From contig NZ_GG666044.1 of the NCBI RefSeq assembly GCF_000156575.1, forward strand, positions 31,118-95,117: a stretch of DNA of 64,000 nucleotides, given 5' to 3'. The position numbers and the translations under genes are program-made. The DNA comes from Anaerococcus lactolyticus ATCC 51172. GTDB lineage: Bacteria; Bacillota; Clostridia; Tissierellales; Peptoniphilaceae. The notes under the pieces were generated by a model. It saw only the letters and a list, made by a program, of their open reading frames with translations, was not told the DNA's origin and did no database searches. This document shows positions 37,508 through 46,460 of the stretch, in pieces (position 1 is the first letter of the stretch; the number at the start of each line of letters is the position of its first letter).

Positions 37508-38821
37508 TTATAGATATTCCTTAACAGGTATTTCGATAATAAAAGTAGAACCCTCTCCTAGCTTGCTTTCTATATCTAATTTAAAGCCGAGGGTATCGGC
37601 TATGTGTTTTACAATAGAAAGGCCAAGGCCAGTTGATTTAAGCTTCCTATCCCTTGATTTATCAACCACAAAAAACCTCTCAAAAACTCTTTTTATATCG
37701 TAACTTGCTATTCCTATGCCAGTGTCTTTTATAAAAATCCTAAGCGACCTATCTATAAGAATCGAAGAAATTTCGATAGACCCACCTTCCTTGTTGTATT
37801 TAATAGCATTTTCATAAATGTTTGATAAAAGGTCCACAAAAAGAGATTTGACTGTGTGAATCCTGTAGGAAGTCAAATTATTTTCCACTTTTATATTTTT
37901 TTTATCTGAATTTTGCCTAAACTTATCGATGATAATATCCATCTCTTCCTTGATATCAACGTAGGATTTTTCTATATCAAGGCCTTTTTCATCAAGTTTT
38001 GAAAGTCTAAGGATATCGTCAATTATTTCAAGGAGCCTATTTCCCTCATCAAAAATTATCTGGGCAAATTTTTTAACGTCTTCTTTTTTGGCTATCCCTG
38101 TAGCAATGAGCTCTGCATAGCCATTTATAGAGGTGAGGGGACTTTTTAGTTCGTGGGTGACATTGGCAGAAAATTCCCTTCTCATAAGCTCTGCCTTCCT
38201 TGTTTCTGAATAATCAATGATAATTACTACAAAACCCATGTTGCCATCCTCATAAATTGGGTCGATGAAAATCTTTAGGTGGTAGGAATTTACATCAAGG
38301 GCCAGGCTTTTTGATCTGGATAAAATCCTCGCTTCTCTTAAGGCGAGCTTGTATTCTTTGTCATCTATGAGCTTATCAAGCCTAACCTTCTCATCCTTAT
38401 TTAAAAAAAACTTGGCCGAATCATTCATCAGTTCTACCCCACCCTTAGGATCAAATACTATAAAGCCTTCTTCCATATTTGAGGTAATATTTTTTAACTC
38501 TTTGATTTGCCTTTTTAAGATGGAAATATTTTTCTCAAGCTTGATATTTTTGTTAAGAAGCTTGCCATAAATCTTACCTACATCTTCAAAATCTTCGCCA
38601 ATGTGGTTAAAATCGTAGTATTTGTCAAATTTCGAAATTTCTTTGGCATAGGTATCTAGTCTTTTGTCGATATAAAAGTGAGATGATGCCAACAAAATCA
38701 TTAGAATAGCCCAAAATAAAAGACAGAGTTTGTATTGGTTTGTATAAAAACTAACAACCACAGCAAGGACGGTCGCTATGGTTGTTGTAATAATTAATGA
38801 TTTTTTAGTTAACTTTTTCAT
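37508..38821 (-). CDS. phoR: PhoR-type sensor histidine kinase
   Basis: A 437-aa kinase with two N-terminal membrane segments (about 9-26 and 31-48), a short cytoplasmic linker, a PAS-like region (NMEEGFIVFDPKGGVELMND), a HisKA domain with VTHELKSPLTSINGY and a HATPase domain (NIYENAIKYN, DTGIGI, GLGLSIVKH). The lack of a sizeable external domain fits PhoR kinases that sense phosphate through PstSCAB and PhoU. Its start overlaps the phoB stop by 4 nt, and it is the last gene of the pst-pho cluster. Confidence 0.88.
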   Translation of the reverse strand: MKKLTKKSLIITTTIATVLAVVVSFYTNQYKLCLLFWAILMILLASSHFYIDKRLDTYAKEISKFDKYYDFNHIGEDFEDVGKIYGKLLNKNIKLEKNISILKRQIKELKNITSNMEEGFIVFDPKGGVELMNDSAKFFLNKDEKVRLDKLIDDKEYKLALREARILSRSKSLALDVNSYHLKIFIDPIYEDGNMGFVVIIIDYSETRKAELMRREFSANVTHELKSPLTSINGYAELIATGIAKKEDVKKFAQIIFDEGNRLLEIIDDILRLSKLDEKGLDIEKSYVDIKEEMDIIIDKFRQNSDKKNIKVENNLTSYRIHTVKSLFVDLLSNIYENAIKYNKEGGSIEISSILIDRSLRIFIKDTGIGIASYDIKRVFERFFVVDKSRDRKLKSTGLGLSIVKHIADTLGFKLDIESKLGEGSTFIIEIPVKEYL

Positions 38822-39477
38822 ATCTCTCCAAATTTATAACCAAGGTTTCTTACGGTTGAAATGTAGGAGCCTGCATCCTTTAGCTTGGATCTGAGGCTTG
38901 CTATATGAACATCAACAGTCCTGGTCTCACCTTGGTAGTCATAGCCCCAGATTTTTAGAAGGAAATCTTCCCTGGTGATGACATTTCCCATATTGTTCAT
39001 AAATAAAAATAACATCTCAAATTCCTTGTAGGTAAGGTCGATTTTTTCTCCATTAACCTTCACAGTTCGTTTTTTGGTATTAATGCTTAGATTTTTGTAG
39101 GTGAGATGGTCACAATCAGCCTTATTTACTCGACGCAAGATAGCCTTGACCCTTGATAGAAGTTCTAGGATAGAAAATGGTTTGGTTATATAATCATCAG
39201 CCCCACTTTCAAGGCCCAAAACCTTGTCAAATTCATCAGTTTTTGCCGTAAGAATTATAACAGGTATATCAGAAAATTCCCTAAGCTCTTTTAGGATTGT
39301 GACTCCGTCCTTTTCTGGAAGCATGAGGTCTAGAAGCAAAAGTTCGCAGGGATTCTCCCTAATTTCCTTTACTATAGACCTACCATCCTCAAAGGATTTT
39401 ACTTGATAGCCTTTTTCAGTAAGAGCATAGGATACTAGATTTCTAATTGCCCCATCATCTTCAACTACGTATATCAT
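38818..39477 (-). CDS. phoB: PhoB/PhoP-type response regulator
   Basis: The 219-aa protein has a receiver domain (acidic EDD near residue 6, LLLDLMLPEKDG with the phospho-acceptor Asp at about 50, TAKTDEFD, KPF) and an OmpR-type winged helix (TYKEFEMLFLF, RTVDVHIASLRSKL, RNLGYKFG). It lies between phoU and phoR with 1- and 4-nt overlaps. It should control the phosphate-starvation response and probably this operon through the Pho-box-like repeats at 43656-43683. Confidence 0.9.
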   Translation of the reverse strand: MIYVVEDDGAIRNLVSYALTEKGYQVKSFEDGRSIVKEIRENPCELLLLDLMLPEKDGVTILKELREFSDIPVIILTAKTDEFDKVLGLESGADDYITKPFSILELLSRVKAILRRVNKADCDHLTYKNLSINTKKRTVKVNGEKIDLTYKEFEMLFLFMNNMGNVITREDFLLKIWGYDYQGETRTVDVHIASLRSKLKDAGSYISTVRNLGYKFGEI

Positions 39478-40094
39478 TATAACCTCGTTGCTAAGTCTGC
39501 CACCCTGGCAAGCCTGTCGCCAAGCCTTTCAAAGTATTTAAAAAGTAAAATTTTATTCGATAATTCTACTGCACTTATCTTGTCATTTTTATTTTCGTCT
39601 GCCGCAAAATTAATGGCATCCATAAATAAGTCGTTATTAATTTGGTCTTTCTCGATTGTGGCAAGGGCTAGGTCCTTATTATTGGACACAAAGGCCCCTA
39701 TGCCAACTTCTAGCATATTTTTTTCATTTTTGATGAAATTTTTAAGAAAATCTATTTCTTTTTCAGAAAGCCAATAGGATTTTAAGATTTCTGCTGCTGA
39801 ATTTAGGTGACTTGCTATTCTTTTGAAGGTTGAGGCAAGTTTTATTTCCATTTGCAAGAGCCTAAGATCTTTGGCCACAGGTTGTTGGAGTGCCAAGAGT
39901 TCAAAGCAAAAGCTCTCTATTCCAGATGCTGCTCTTCTGATGTCGTCATAGAGTTCTATGACATGATCTAAATTTTCATCGTTTTTATTGTCAAGATAAA
40001 GGTCAATCCTATCATAGGAAATAAGGATTAATTGGCTTACTTCCCTGGTCATATCCTTGATTGATCCCAAATCACTATTAAACCTAGTCCTCAT
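39477..40094 (-). CDS. phoU: PhoU, phosphate signalling and transport regulator
   Basis: The 205-aa all-helical protein has the usual PhoU length and the two three-helix halves. MEIKLASTFKRIASHLNSAAE and the second-half E(L)SNKILLFKYFERLGDRLARVAD correspond to the conserved metal-binding E/DxxxD motifs. It transmits the transport state of PstB to PhoR and limits phosphate uptake. It overlaps pstB and phoB by 1 nt each. Confidence 0.9.
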   Translation of the reverse strand: MRTRFNSDLGSIKDMTREVSQLILISYDRIDLYLDNKNDENLDHVIELYDDIRRAASGIESFCFELLALQQPVAKDLRLLQMEIKLASTFKRIASHLNSAAEILKSYWLSEKEIDFLKNFIKNEKNMLEVGIGAFVSNNKDLALATIEKDQINNDLFMDAINFAADENKNDKISAVELSNKILLFKYFERLGDRLARVADLATRL

Positions 40095-40957
40095 TATCCA
40101 AACCTTCCTGTAATATAATCTTCAGTCCTTTTATCAGCTGGGTCTTCAAAAATCTTTTTGGTTTCATCCATCTCTATTACCTCTCCTGTTAGGAAGAAGG
40201 CTGTTTGGTCTGATATCCTTGCTGCCTGCTGCATGTTGTGGGTTACAATTACTATGGTGTATTTTTCCTTTAACTCATCCATCAAGTCTTCTATGGCAGA
40301 TGTGGATATTGGGTCAAGGGCGCTTGTAGGCTCATCCATTAGGATTATTTCAGGATTTACCGAAAGGGTTCTAGCTATACAAATCCTCTGTTGCTGGCCA
40401 CCGGAGAATGATAGGGCGTTTTGGTCAAGTTTATCCTTAACTTCATCCCAAATTGCAGCGGCCTTTAGAGAATTTTCTACAATCCCATCTAAGGTGTCCT
40501 TATCCTTAATACCTGAAAGCTTTGGCCCATAGGTTATATTGTCATAAACGGACTTGGAGAAGGGGTTTGGTGCTTGAAAGACCATGCCGACATTACGACG
40601 TAAGCTTACAAGGTCCACGTCTTTTTTATAAATGTCAGCTCCATCTATTTCTATTAAACCTTCTATTCTACACGAATCAACAAGGTCGTTCATCCTATTA
40701 AAACATTTGAGAGTTGTAGACTTGCCACAACCAGAGGGTCCTATAAAGGCTGTAACCTTACCCTTTTTGATATCCATATTTATTTTTTTAAGGGCCTTAA
40801 AATCTCCATACCATAAATCTAAATCTTTAACTAAGATGGCTGTGCCCTTATCTTCAACATTTCTTTGGGCTATTATTGATTTGTTTTTCTTATTTATTTG
40901 CTGGGCCTTTTTATAGATGTCATCTACTAAAGGTCCCTTATCTTTTACTTTTTCCAT
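40094..40957 (-). CDS. pstB: Phosphate ABC transporter ATPase PstB
   Basis: The 287-aa ATPase has Walker [10 protein letters not shown], signature [11 protein letters not shown], Walker [13 protein letters not shown] and the H-loop THNMQQAAR, with the PstB-typical ending [14 protein letters not shown] roughly 35-residue N-terminal extension (residues 1-35, Lys-rich) precedes the ATPase fold; PstB usually begins near the ATPase domain, so an internal start is possible, but KEKVKD-like Met1 has the better upstream spacing. It is in a row with pstA (8-nt gap). Confidence 0.94.
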   Translation of the reverse strand: MEKVKDKGPLVDDIYKKAQQINKKNKSIIAQRNVEDKGTAILVKDLDLWYGDFKALKKINMDIKKGKVTAFIGPSGCGKSTTLKCFNRMNDLVDSCRIEGLIEIDGADIYKKDVDLVSLRRNVGMVFQAPNPFSKSVYDNITYGPKLSGIKDKDTLDGIVENSLKAAAIWDEVKDKLDQNALSFSGGQQQRICIARTLSVNPEIILMDEPTSALDPISTSAIEDLMDELKEKYTIVIVTHNMQQAARISDQTAFFLTGEVIEMDETKKIFEDPADKRTEDYITGRFG

Positions 40958-40965
40958 TATCGCTC

Positions 40966-41781
40966 CTAAGCTTTTACAATTTTTTTACTAATCTTTGCTG
41001 AAACGAAGTTTATTACGACAACAAAGACTAGGAGGAGGACTGCTGTGGCGTAGGCTTCCTTAACGTGGAAACCTTCTGACGAAATGACGTACATGTGAAC
41101 TGCCATAGTCCTTGCTGACTTAAATAAGCCCTTTGGTATATCAGTGTTTGATCCCATAGTGAAAATTAGGGCGGCTGATTCACCTACAATCCTACCTGTT
41201 GATAAGAATATTCCTCCTAGAATTCCGTCCATGGCATCTGGTATGATGACCTTAAAGATAGTTTGGATTTTTGTGGCCCCAAGGGCAAGGGAGGCGTGAG
41301 CCTGAAGGGGATTTACAGTCAAAATTGCCTCCTCAGTTGTCCTTATTATGGTCGGAAGAACCATGATTGCCACTGTCAAACATCCTGCTAGGAGGGAATA
41401 CTTCATTCCTAAGCCAGAACCTTTGCCTGATACAAAAAACAAGTAACCAAAAAGACCGTAAACTATAGAGGGAATTGATGATAGGATTTCAGTTGAAAAC
41501 CTAACGGACTTGATAAGAAACTTATTTTTTGCGTAGTTTGAAAGATAGATTGCAGTAAAAATTCCTACAGGAAGGGCAATTATCAAAGTCAATCCTATGG
41601 TCATCAAAGTTGTTATTAGAGCAGGCATGAGGGAAACATTATCTGTAGTATATTTCATTTCAAATAAGGATGGGCTGATATTTGGTATGCCCTTTATTAA
41701 AATATAGGAAATAATAATCCCAGCCATGGCATAGCCAAGAAATGTTAGACCTATTATTAAAGCCTTATAAATTTTACTCAT
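40966..41781 (-). CDS. pstA: Phosphate ABC transporter permease PstA
   Basis: The 271-aa membrane protein has about six helices and the permease signature region [33 protein letters not shown] (EAA loop; ASLALGATK core), which contacts PstB. The ending [14 protein letters not shown] is PstA-typical. It sits 9 nt after pstC. Confidence 0.93.
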   Translation of the reverse strand: MSKIYKALIIGLTFLGYAMAGIIISYILIKGIPNISPSLFEMKYTTDNVSLMPALITTLMTIGLTLIIALPVGIFTAIYLSNYAKNKFLIKSVRFSTEILSSIPSIVYGLFGYLFFVSGKGSGLGMKYSLLAGCLTVAIMVLPTIIRTTEEAILTVNPLQAHASLALGATKIQTIFKVIIPDAMDGILGGIFLSTGRIVGESAALIFTMGSNTDIPKGLFKSARTMAVHMYVISSEGFHVKEAYATAVLLLVFVVVINFVSAKISKKIVKA

Positions 41782-41790
41782 AAAAATCTC

Positions 41791-42654
41791 CTATAATCTT
41801 TCTTCACTTTTAGATCTTATAATATTAAATCCAACATTAATTATTAGGATAAATATAAATAAAACCATACCTGTGGCGATTAGGGCTTGTCTATGAGTCC
41901 CTGATGCATATCCCATTTCTAGGACGATATTGGTAGTTAGGGTCCTTGCTCCTTTTAAGATTGAACTTGGCATTACAGGTTGATTACCTATAACTAAGTA
42001 AACCGCCATGGTTTCACCAATGGCCCTACCGATGGCAAGGATTATTGATGAAAATATCCCAGATCTAGCATAAGGCACTAAGATTCTTCTGATGGTTTCT
42101 TCCTTGGTTGCCCCAAGTGCGAGAGACCCTGTCATGAAAGTCTTAGGCACTTGCCTTAAGGAATTTTCTGAAATATTTACCATGGTTGGCAAAATCATAA
42201 AAGCTAGGAGGATGGATGCACTTAGCATATTCATACCTGATTTAGCCTTAAAAATATCTTTTATTAGGGGCACAAGGACCATCATGGCAAAAAATCCATA
42301 TACAACTGATGGTATAGCTGCCATAAGGTTCATCAGAGCCTTAAGAACTTTGTAGGTTTTTTTTGCATAATAGGCCATAAATATTGAAATTGCAAGACCG
42401 AATGGAAGTGCTATTATGGTTGATAAGCTGGTTACTATTAAAGAACCTATAATCATTGGATAAATTCCAAATCTCGGATTGCCTGCAGTCGGTTTCCAAA
42501 CCTTGCCGGTTATGAATTTTAAAAGTCCGTATTCATTTACAAACTTAAGACCTTCAGAAAATATGAAGTAGATTATAAGTAGTATCAAAAATACGGACAT
42601 TACTGCAGACAAGAGGAAAATTGTTTCGCCAACTTTTTCTCTTATCTTGCCCAT
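41791..42654 (-). CDS. pstC: Phosphate ABC transporter permease PstC
   Basis: The 287-aa permease has six helices. The PstC features are the GKVWKPTAGNPRFGIYPMI loop and the EAA loop core [19 protein letters not shown]. The ATG directly follows the pstS stop codon (TAAAATG), so the two are translationally linked. Confidence 0.93.
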   Translation of the reverse strand: MGKIREKVGETIFLLSAVMSVFLILLIIYFIFSEGLKFVNEYGLLKFITGKVWKPTAGNPRFGIYPMIIGSLIVTSLSTIIALPFGLAISIFMAYYAKKTYKVLKALMNLMAAIPSVVYGFFAMMVLVPLIKDIFKAKSGMNMLSASILLAFMILPTMVNISENSLRQVPKTFMTGSLALGATKEETIRRILVPYARSGIFSSIILAIGRAIGETMAVYLVIGNQPVMPSSILKGARTLTTNIVLEMGYASGTHRQALIATGMVLFIFILIINVGFNIIRSKSEERL

Positions 42655-42655
42655 T

Positions 42656-43597
42656 TTACTTTCCTAGTTTGCTTGTATTTCTAAGCTCGCCCTTAAAGAT
42701 TTGTTTAAGTTCATTCATTGTTAGATTTTCTACCTTGCTTGATGGATTTACTACTACTGCGATACCGTCTGTTGCGATTACTTCTACGGCAAGTTTATCT
42801 TTTTCTTCATCTTTTAGCTCTCTAGAGGCCATTGCTATATCAGCTGCCCCATCGATTACTGCTTCTATACCTGCAGATGAGCCTGTTGATTGGATTTCAA
42901 TCTTACTATCTGGGTTAAGCTCTTGGTATTTTTCTGCCATTTTTTGCATAAGTGGGGTTACAGATGTAGAACCAGCTACTGTAAGGGTACCAGATACTTT
43001 CGCTGGTTCATATTTCTCTGTATCCTTTAGGGGAACATAGCCTTCTTCTAGGGTAAGGGTTTGGGCTTGTTCTGATAGACAGAATTTTAAAAAGTCTTTA
43101 GCTAGGTCGTTTATTTTGTCTTCCTTATAAGCTAGGTTAAATGGTCTTGAAATTTTGTAGGTGCCATTTACTATATTTTCTTCTGTGGCTTCTACTCCTT
43201 CGATTTTAAGAGCCTTTACAGTATCATTTAGGGAGCCAAGTGAAATATAGCCGATTGCTTCTTTATCTTGGCTTACTGTCTGCATAACACCGTTGGTTGA
43301 ATTTTGGACAATGGCTTCCTGGGTTGTCATATCTTCCTTAGAGCCATTAACTTCTTCTTCAAGGCCAACAAGTTCTATAAAAGCACCCCTTGTACCCGAA
43401 CCTTCTTCACGAGATACAACTGTGAAATCATAATCTTCTTGATTTGCTGTTTCGGTTGATTCTTCTTTTTCTGCTGGTGCCTGTTCTGTTTGAGTTTCTC
43501 CTTGTTTTTCTTCTGCTTTTTGATCCTTACCACATCCAGCAAGGATAAGTCCAAGTGAAAGTGTTGCTGCTAGTATTTTCTTATTAGTTATTTTCAT
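42656..43597 (-). CDS. pstS: Phosphate-binding lipoprotein PstS with permuted domain order
   Basis: The 313-aa lipoprotein has a signal peptide with lipobox LILAGC (Cys22) and an acidic linker to about residue 57. The order of the binding-protein segments is reversed. Residues 58-190 (VVSREEGSGTR, AIGYISLGS, YKISRPF, EEGYVPLK) correspond to the second part of ordinary PstS. Residues 202-306 (SGTLTVAGSTSVTPL, STGSSAGIE, ASRELKDEEK, DGIAVVVNP, LKQIFKGEL) correspond to the ordinary N-terminal part. The phosphate-contacting motifs GSTS, TGSSAG and SGTR are all present once, so it looks like a circular permutant joined by a short linker near 191-201. It still heads the pst operon, so it is probably functional. 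Confidence 0.88.
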   Translation of the reverse strand: MKITNKKILAATLSLGLILAGCGKDQKAEEKQGETQTEQAPAEKEESTETANQEDYDFTVVSREEGSGTRGAFIELVGLEEEVNGSKEDMTTQEAIVQNSTNGVMQTVSQDKEAIGYISLGSLNDTVKALKIEGVEATEENIVNGTYKISRPFNLAYKEDKINDLAKDFLKFCLSEQAQTLTLEEGYVPLKDTEKYEPAKVSGTLTVAGSTSVTPLMQKMAEKYQELNPDSKIEIQSTGSSAGIEAVIDGAADIAMASRELKDEEKDKLAVEVIATDGIAVVVNPSSKVENLTMNELKQIFKGELRNTSKLGK

Positions 43598-43629
43598 TAT
43601 TATCTCCTTAAGTTTTTTAACTTAAGTCT

Positions 43630-43683
43630 ATAATACTAGGTCATTATTCGAAAGGTTTTAAATCTTTGTAAAACTTATGTAAA
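43630..43683 (-). promoter_or_regulatory. Pho-box-like direct repeats and -10 box of the pst-pho operon
   Basis: On the minus strand TTTACA (43683-43678), TTTACA (43672-43667) and TTAAAA (43661-43656) follow each other with exactly 11-nt spacing, matching the PhoP/PhoB box design of direct repeats with 5-nt spacers in Gram-positive bacteria. TATTAT (43635-43630) downstream is the likely -10 box. The transcript would begin about 30 nt before pstS. Confidence 0.7.
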
Positions 43684-43690
43684 ATAAAGC

Positions 43691-43717
43691 AAAAAAAAGG
43701 CGAGGATTTCCTCGCCT
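43691..43717 (-). terminator. Terminator of the NCS2 permease gene
   Basis: A perfect 7-bp GC-rich stem (GGCGAGG with CCTCGCC) and short loop are followed by eight T on the minus strand, 32 nt after the permease stop. It insulates the pst promoter region from upstream transcription. Confidence 0.92.
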
Positions 43718-43748
43718 AAAAATCATTATTTTTTCAATCTCTAAAGAC

Positions 43749-45119
43749 TTATTCTGCAACAGCTTCTTGTCTCTTATCTGCTTCTGTTTCTGGAATTACT
43801 ACGTTCATCAAAATTGATGTAATAGCTGCAAGAACTACTGGAGAAACTCCGATGGCATTTTTAAGAGCTTCTGGCATAAAGTTTACTCCTGCTCCTTCTG
43901 CTGTTGTAACTATGGTTGTAAAACCAAAACCAATGGCAATAGCAATACCTACTATGGAAGTATTTCTAACTGTGAGAGGTTGCTCGGTTATCATCCTAAT
44001 TCCGTTCATAGTGATGGCTGCAAATACTGAAAGAGTTGCACCACCTACTACTGGGGCTGGGATGGTTGTTAGTAGTGAAGATATTTTTGGCATAAAACCT
44101 GCCACAAGGATAATTAAACCTGCTTGGAAAAATACCCTCCTATTGATAACCTTATTTACTGAAACAATACCTGCATTTTGTGAAAATGTAGCTGTTGGAA
44201 GACATCCAATGAAGGAGCCAATCACATTTGCTACACCAAAGCCAACTATACCACCCCTAAGCTCGTCATCGGTAGGGTTTCTGTCCATACCACCGATTGT
44301 AGTTGATGACATATCGCCAATTCCTTCTATACATGTAACCATAAAGATGATTACAAAGGAAATTATGGCTGATGGTTCAAATTTTATGCCAAAGTGAAGT
44401 GGGGCGGCAACAGATATCCAGCCTGCCTCCTTAACAGGTGTTAAATCAATCATTCCAAAGAAATAAGCGACAATATAGCCAACAACCATGGCAAATAATA
44501 CTGAAGCAAGTTTAGTAATGCCCTTGCCAAAGTGGTTAAGACCAACATTTACAAGAAGGGTGATTATACCAACAAGCCAATATTGCCACGCTCCCCAACC
44601 TGGGGCCATAACTGATCCTGCTCCACCCATATTTGTAATAGCAACTGGATATAGGGTAAGGCCTATAGCCAAAACTACAGTTCCTGATACAAGAGGTGGG
44701 AAAAATGGTGTTATATATTTGAGGGCAAGACCGAACACTATAGAAACAATAGCTCCTATTAATTGACTTCCTAAAACTACGGCCACAATTCCTTCGGGAC
44801 CTAGTGATTCAAATTGACCACAAAGGGCAATCATGGTTGGTACATATGGGAAGGCTACACCATAAATCATAGGTAATTTACTACCCAAAATCCCTATTGG
44901 ATAAAGCATCAAAAATGAAGTGAGGGCTGATCCTATAAGGGCCATCTGTACAAGTATAATGCTATCAGCGTGACTTAGGCCTGCTGCATCAGCAAAGATC
45001 AAAGCAGGTGCTACACAACCTGCAATCATTGCGATTACGTGTTGTAAAGCTAGTGGGAAGGCCTCTTTGAAAGAAACTTTGCCTTCAAATTGAAACAATT
45101 CTTTAAATTTACTTTCCAT
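43749..45119 (-). CDS. NCS2-family nucleobase (uracil/xanthine) permease
   Basis: A 456-aa membrane protein with about 12-14 helices. NCS2 hallmarks are QHVIAMIAG near the start, SKLPMIYGVAFPYVP, and FVIIFMVTCIEGIGDMSSTT in the helix 8-9 region, followed by GFGVANVIGSFIGCLPTATFSQNAG. The family imports uracil, xanthine or uric acid with protons; the exact base cannot be called with confidence, though the QNAG motif and length favour a purine base. The ATG at 45119 is chosen over one at 45170 because AGGAGA lies 5-6 nt upstream and the longer form would start inside the attenuator hairpin. A leader with a terminator hairpin precedes it. Confidence 0.88.
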   Translation of the reverse strand: MESKFKELFQFEGKVSFKEAFPLALQHVIAMIAGCVAPALIFADAAGLSHADSIILVQMALIGSALTSFLMLYPIGILGSKLPMIYGVAFPYVPTMIALCGQFESLGPEGIVAVVLGSQLIGAIVSIVFGLALKYITPFFPPLVSGTVVLAIGLTLYPVAITNMGGAGSVMAPGWGAWQYWLVGIITLLVNVGLNHFGKGITKLASVLFAMVVGYIVAYFFGMIDLTPVKEAGWISVAAPLHFGIKFEPSAIISFVIIFMVTCIEGIGDMSSTTIGGMDRNPTDDELRGGIVGFGVANVIGSFIGCLPTATFSQNAGIVSVNKVINRRVFFQAGLIILVAGFMPKISSLLTTIPAPVVGGATLSVFAAITMNGIRMITEQPLTVRNTSIVGIAIAIGFGFTTIVTTAEGAGVNFMPEALKNAIGVSPVVLAAITSILMNVVIPETEADKRQEAVAE

Positions 45120-45205
45120 TTTCTCTCCTATTTTATTTTGGACAAAGAAAAAGCCACCCTCAGGTGACAAATTTATTCACTTATCCTAGTTCCGGACTAG
45201 AAATG
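45120..45205 (-). promoter_or_regulatory. Attenuator leader of the NCS2 permease
   Basis: On the minus strand a hairpin CTAGT-CCGGA-ACTAG (45200-45186) is followed by the terminator-like hairpin GTCACC-TGAG-GGTGGC (45168-45153) and five T, ending 28 nt before the start codon. The GTGA at about 45179 could pair with TCAC of the terminator stem as an anti-terminator. This arrangement suggests control by a ligand, protein or leader translation. It does not match the purine riboswitch core or the PyrR site consensus as I know them. Confidence 0.6.
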
Positions 45206-45411
45206 GCTATAATAATTAAATATAAATTAGCTTTATTCTTAACCATTTCAAAATAGGTTATACAAGAAAAATTATTTTAGTCAAGTAAGATTAGAAACAA
45301 AAATAAAAGTTAGTTTTGGATAATTTTTTTAGTTAAATTGATTTTTATTTTTAAATAATAGAAGTAAAATAGAAGAATAATAGCGAAAGATAGAATAGGG
45401 AGAATAAGCAA

Positions 45412-46419
45412 ATGAAATTAGTAATACCAGAAGATTACAAGTCAACCGAGGACCTCTATAGGACCCAAGTATTGATAAAAGAAATAAAAGATTATTTTCA
45501 AATAAACCTAGCTAATAACTTGAATTTGAAAAGAGTCTCTGCCCCACTTTTTGTATCAAAAAAATCAGGTCTTAACGACAACCTAAATGGTGTAGAAAAA
45601 CCTGTTTCTTTTAACCTCCCTGAGGCTGATAATGAAGAGATGGAAATCGTCCATTCTCTCGCCAAATGGAAAAGATACGCCCTTATGAAATACAAATTCA
45701 AAGTCCATGAAGGTCTTTATACCGACATGAACGCCATAAGAGCATGCGAAGAGCCAGACAATACTCATTCATTTTATGTAGACCAATGGGATTGGGAAAA
45801 AATAATTGATAAGGACGATAGGAACGAAACCTACCTTAAACAAACTGTAGAAACTATCTACAGGACTATGAAGAGTCTTGACGAATATCTTTGCGGCCTT
45901 ATTCCTACAAGAAGCAAACTTCTAACAGATCAAATTAGATTTATTACAAGTCAAGAGCTTCTTGATATGTATCCTGACAAAGATGCCAAAGAAAGAGAAA
46001 GACTAGCCGTAAAAGAATTCGGTTCAATATTCCTATTACAAATAGGCGATCTCTTATCAAATGGTCAAAAACACGATGGTAGATCCCCAGACTACGATGA
46101 CTGGCATTTAAATGGAGATATAATTGTCTACAACCCAGTTCTTGACGATGCCCTAGAGCTTTCTTCTATGGGTATTAGGGTTAATAGCGAAAGACTTAAC
46201 GAGCAATTGAAACAATCTGGCAACCTCGATAGGCTAAAATATAACTACCACAGGATGCTGCTTGATGATTTACTCCCACAAACCATAGGTGGTGGTATCG
46301 GCCAATCAAGGCTATGTATGTTCTTTTTACAAAAATCTCACATCGGCGAAGTCCAAGTATCTTATTGGCCAGACGACCAAAGAAGACTCCTAGCCAACAA
46401 GGGTATCCAACTCTTATAG
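45412..46419 (+). CDS. asnA: Aspartate-ammonia ligase (asparagine synthetase A)
   Basis: The 335-aa protein has the length and all the landmark stretches of AsnA: start LVIPEDYKSTEDLYRTQVLIK, VSAPLFV, GLNDNLNGVEKPVSF, HSLAKWKRYAL, GLYTDMNAIR, and the C-terminal GGIGQSRLCMFFLQ motif of class II synthetase-like folds. It makes asparagine from aspartate, ammonia and ATP in the cytoplasm. GGGAG lies 9 nt before the ATG. It is a single-gene unit between a divergent permease and a convergent cupin gene. The 240 nt upstream are AT-rich; no T-box was found. Confidence 0.96.
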   Translation: MKLVIPEDYKSTEDLYRTQVLIKEIKDYFQINLANNLNLKRVSAPLFVSKKSGLNDNLNGVEKPVSFNLPEADNEEMEIVHSLAKWKRYALMKYKFKVHEGLYTDMNAIRACEEPDNTHSFYVDQWDWEKIIDKDDRNETYLKQTVETIYRTMKSLDEYLCGLIPTRSKLLTDQIRFITSQELLDMYPDKDAKERERLAVKEFGSIFLLQIGDLLSNGQKHDGRSPDYDDWHLNGDIIVYNPVLDDALELSSMGIRVNSERLNEQLKQSGNLDRLKYNYHRMLLDDLLPQTIGGGIGQSRLCMFFLQKSHIGEVQVSYWPDDQRRLLANKGIQLL

Positions 46420-46420
46420 A

Positions 46421-46459
46421 AAAAAGACCTTGATGATAAAAAATCATTCAAGGTCTTTT
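46421..46459. terminator. Bidirectional terminator between asnA and the cupin gene
   Basis: A long hairpin with arms AAAGACCTTGATGAT and ATCATTCAAGGTCTTT (one bulge) and T-runs on both sides lies between the two convergent stop codons. Confidence 0.88.
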
Positions 46460-46460
46460 A

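Noticed and set aside
45120..45205. Purine riboswitch or PyrR site before the NCS2 permease
   Set aside because: The conserved purine-aptamer loops are not present, and the hairpin CTAGT-CCGGA-ACTAG matches only the first part of the PyrR site consensus. Kept only as an attenuator of unknown type.
45201..45411. T-box leader upstream of asnA
   Set aside because: asnA is T-box-controlled in some Firmicutes, but the conserved AGGGUGGNACCGCG-type element and its terminator are absent here; the region is only AT-rich.
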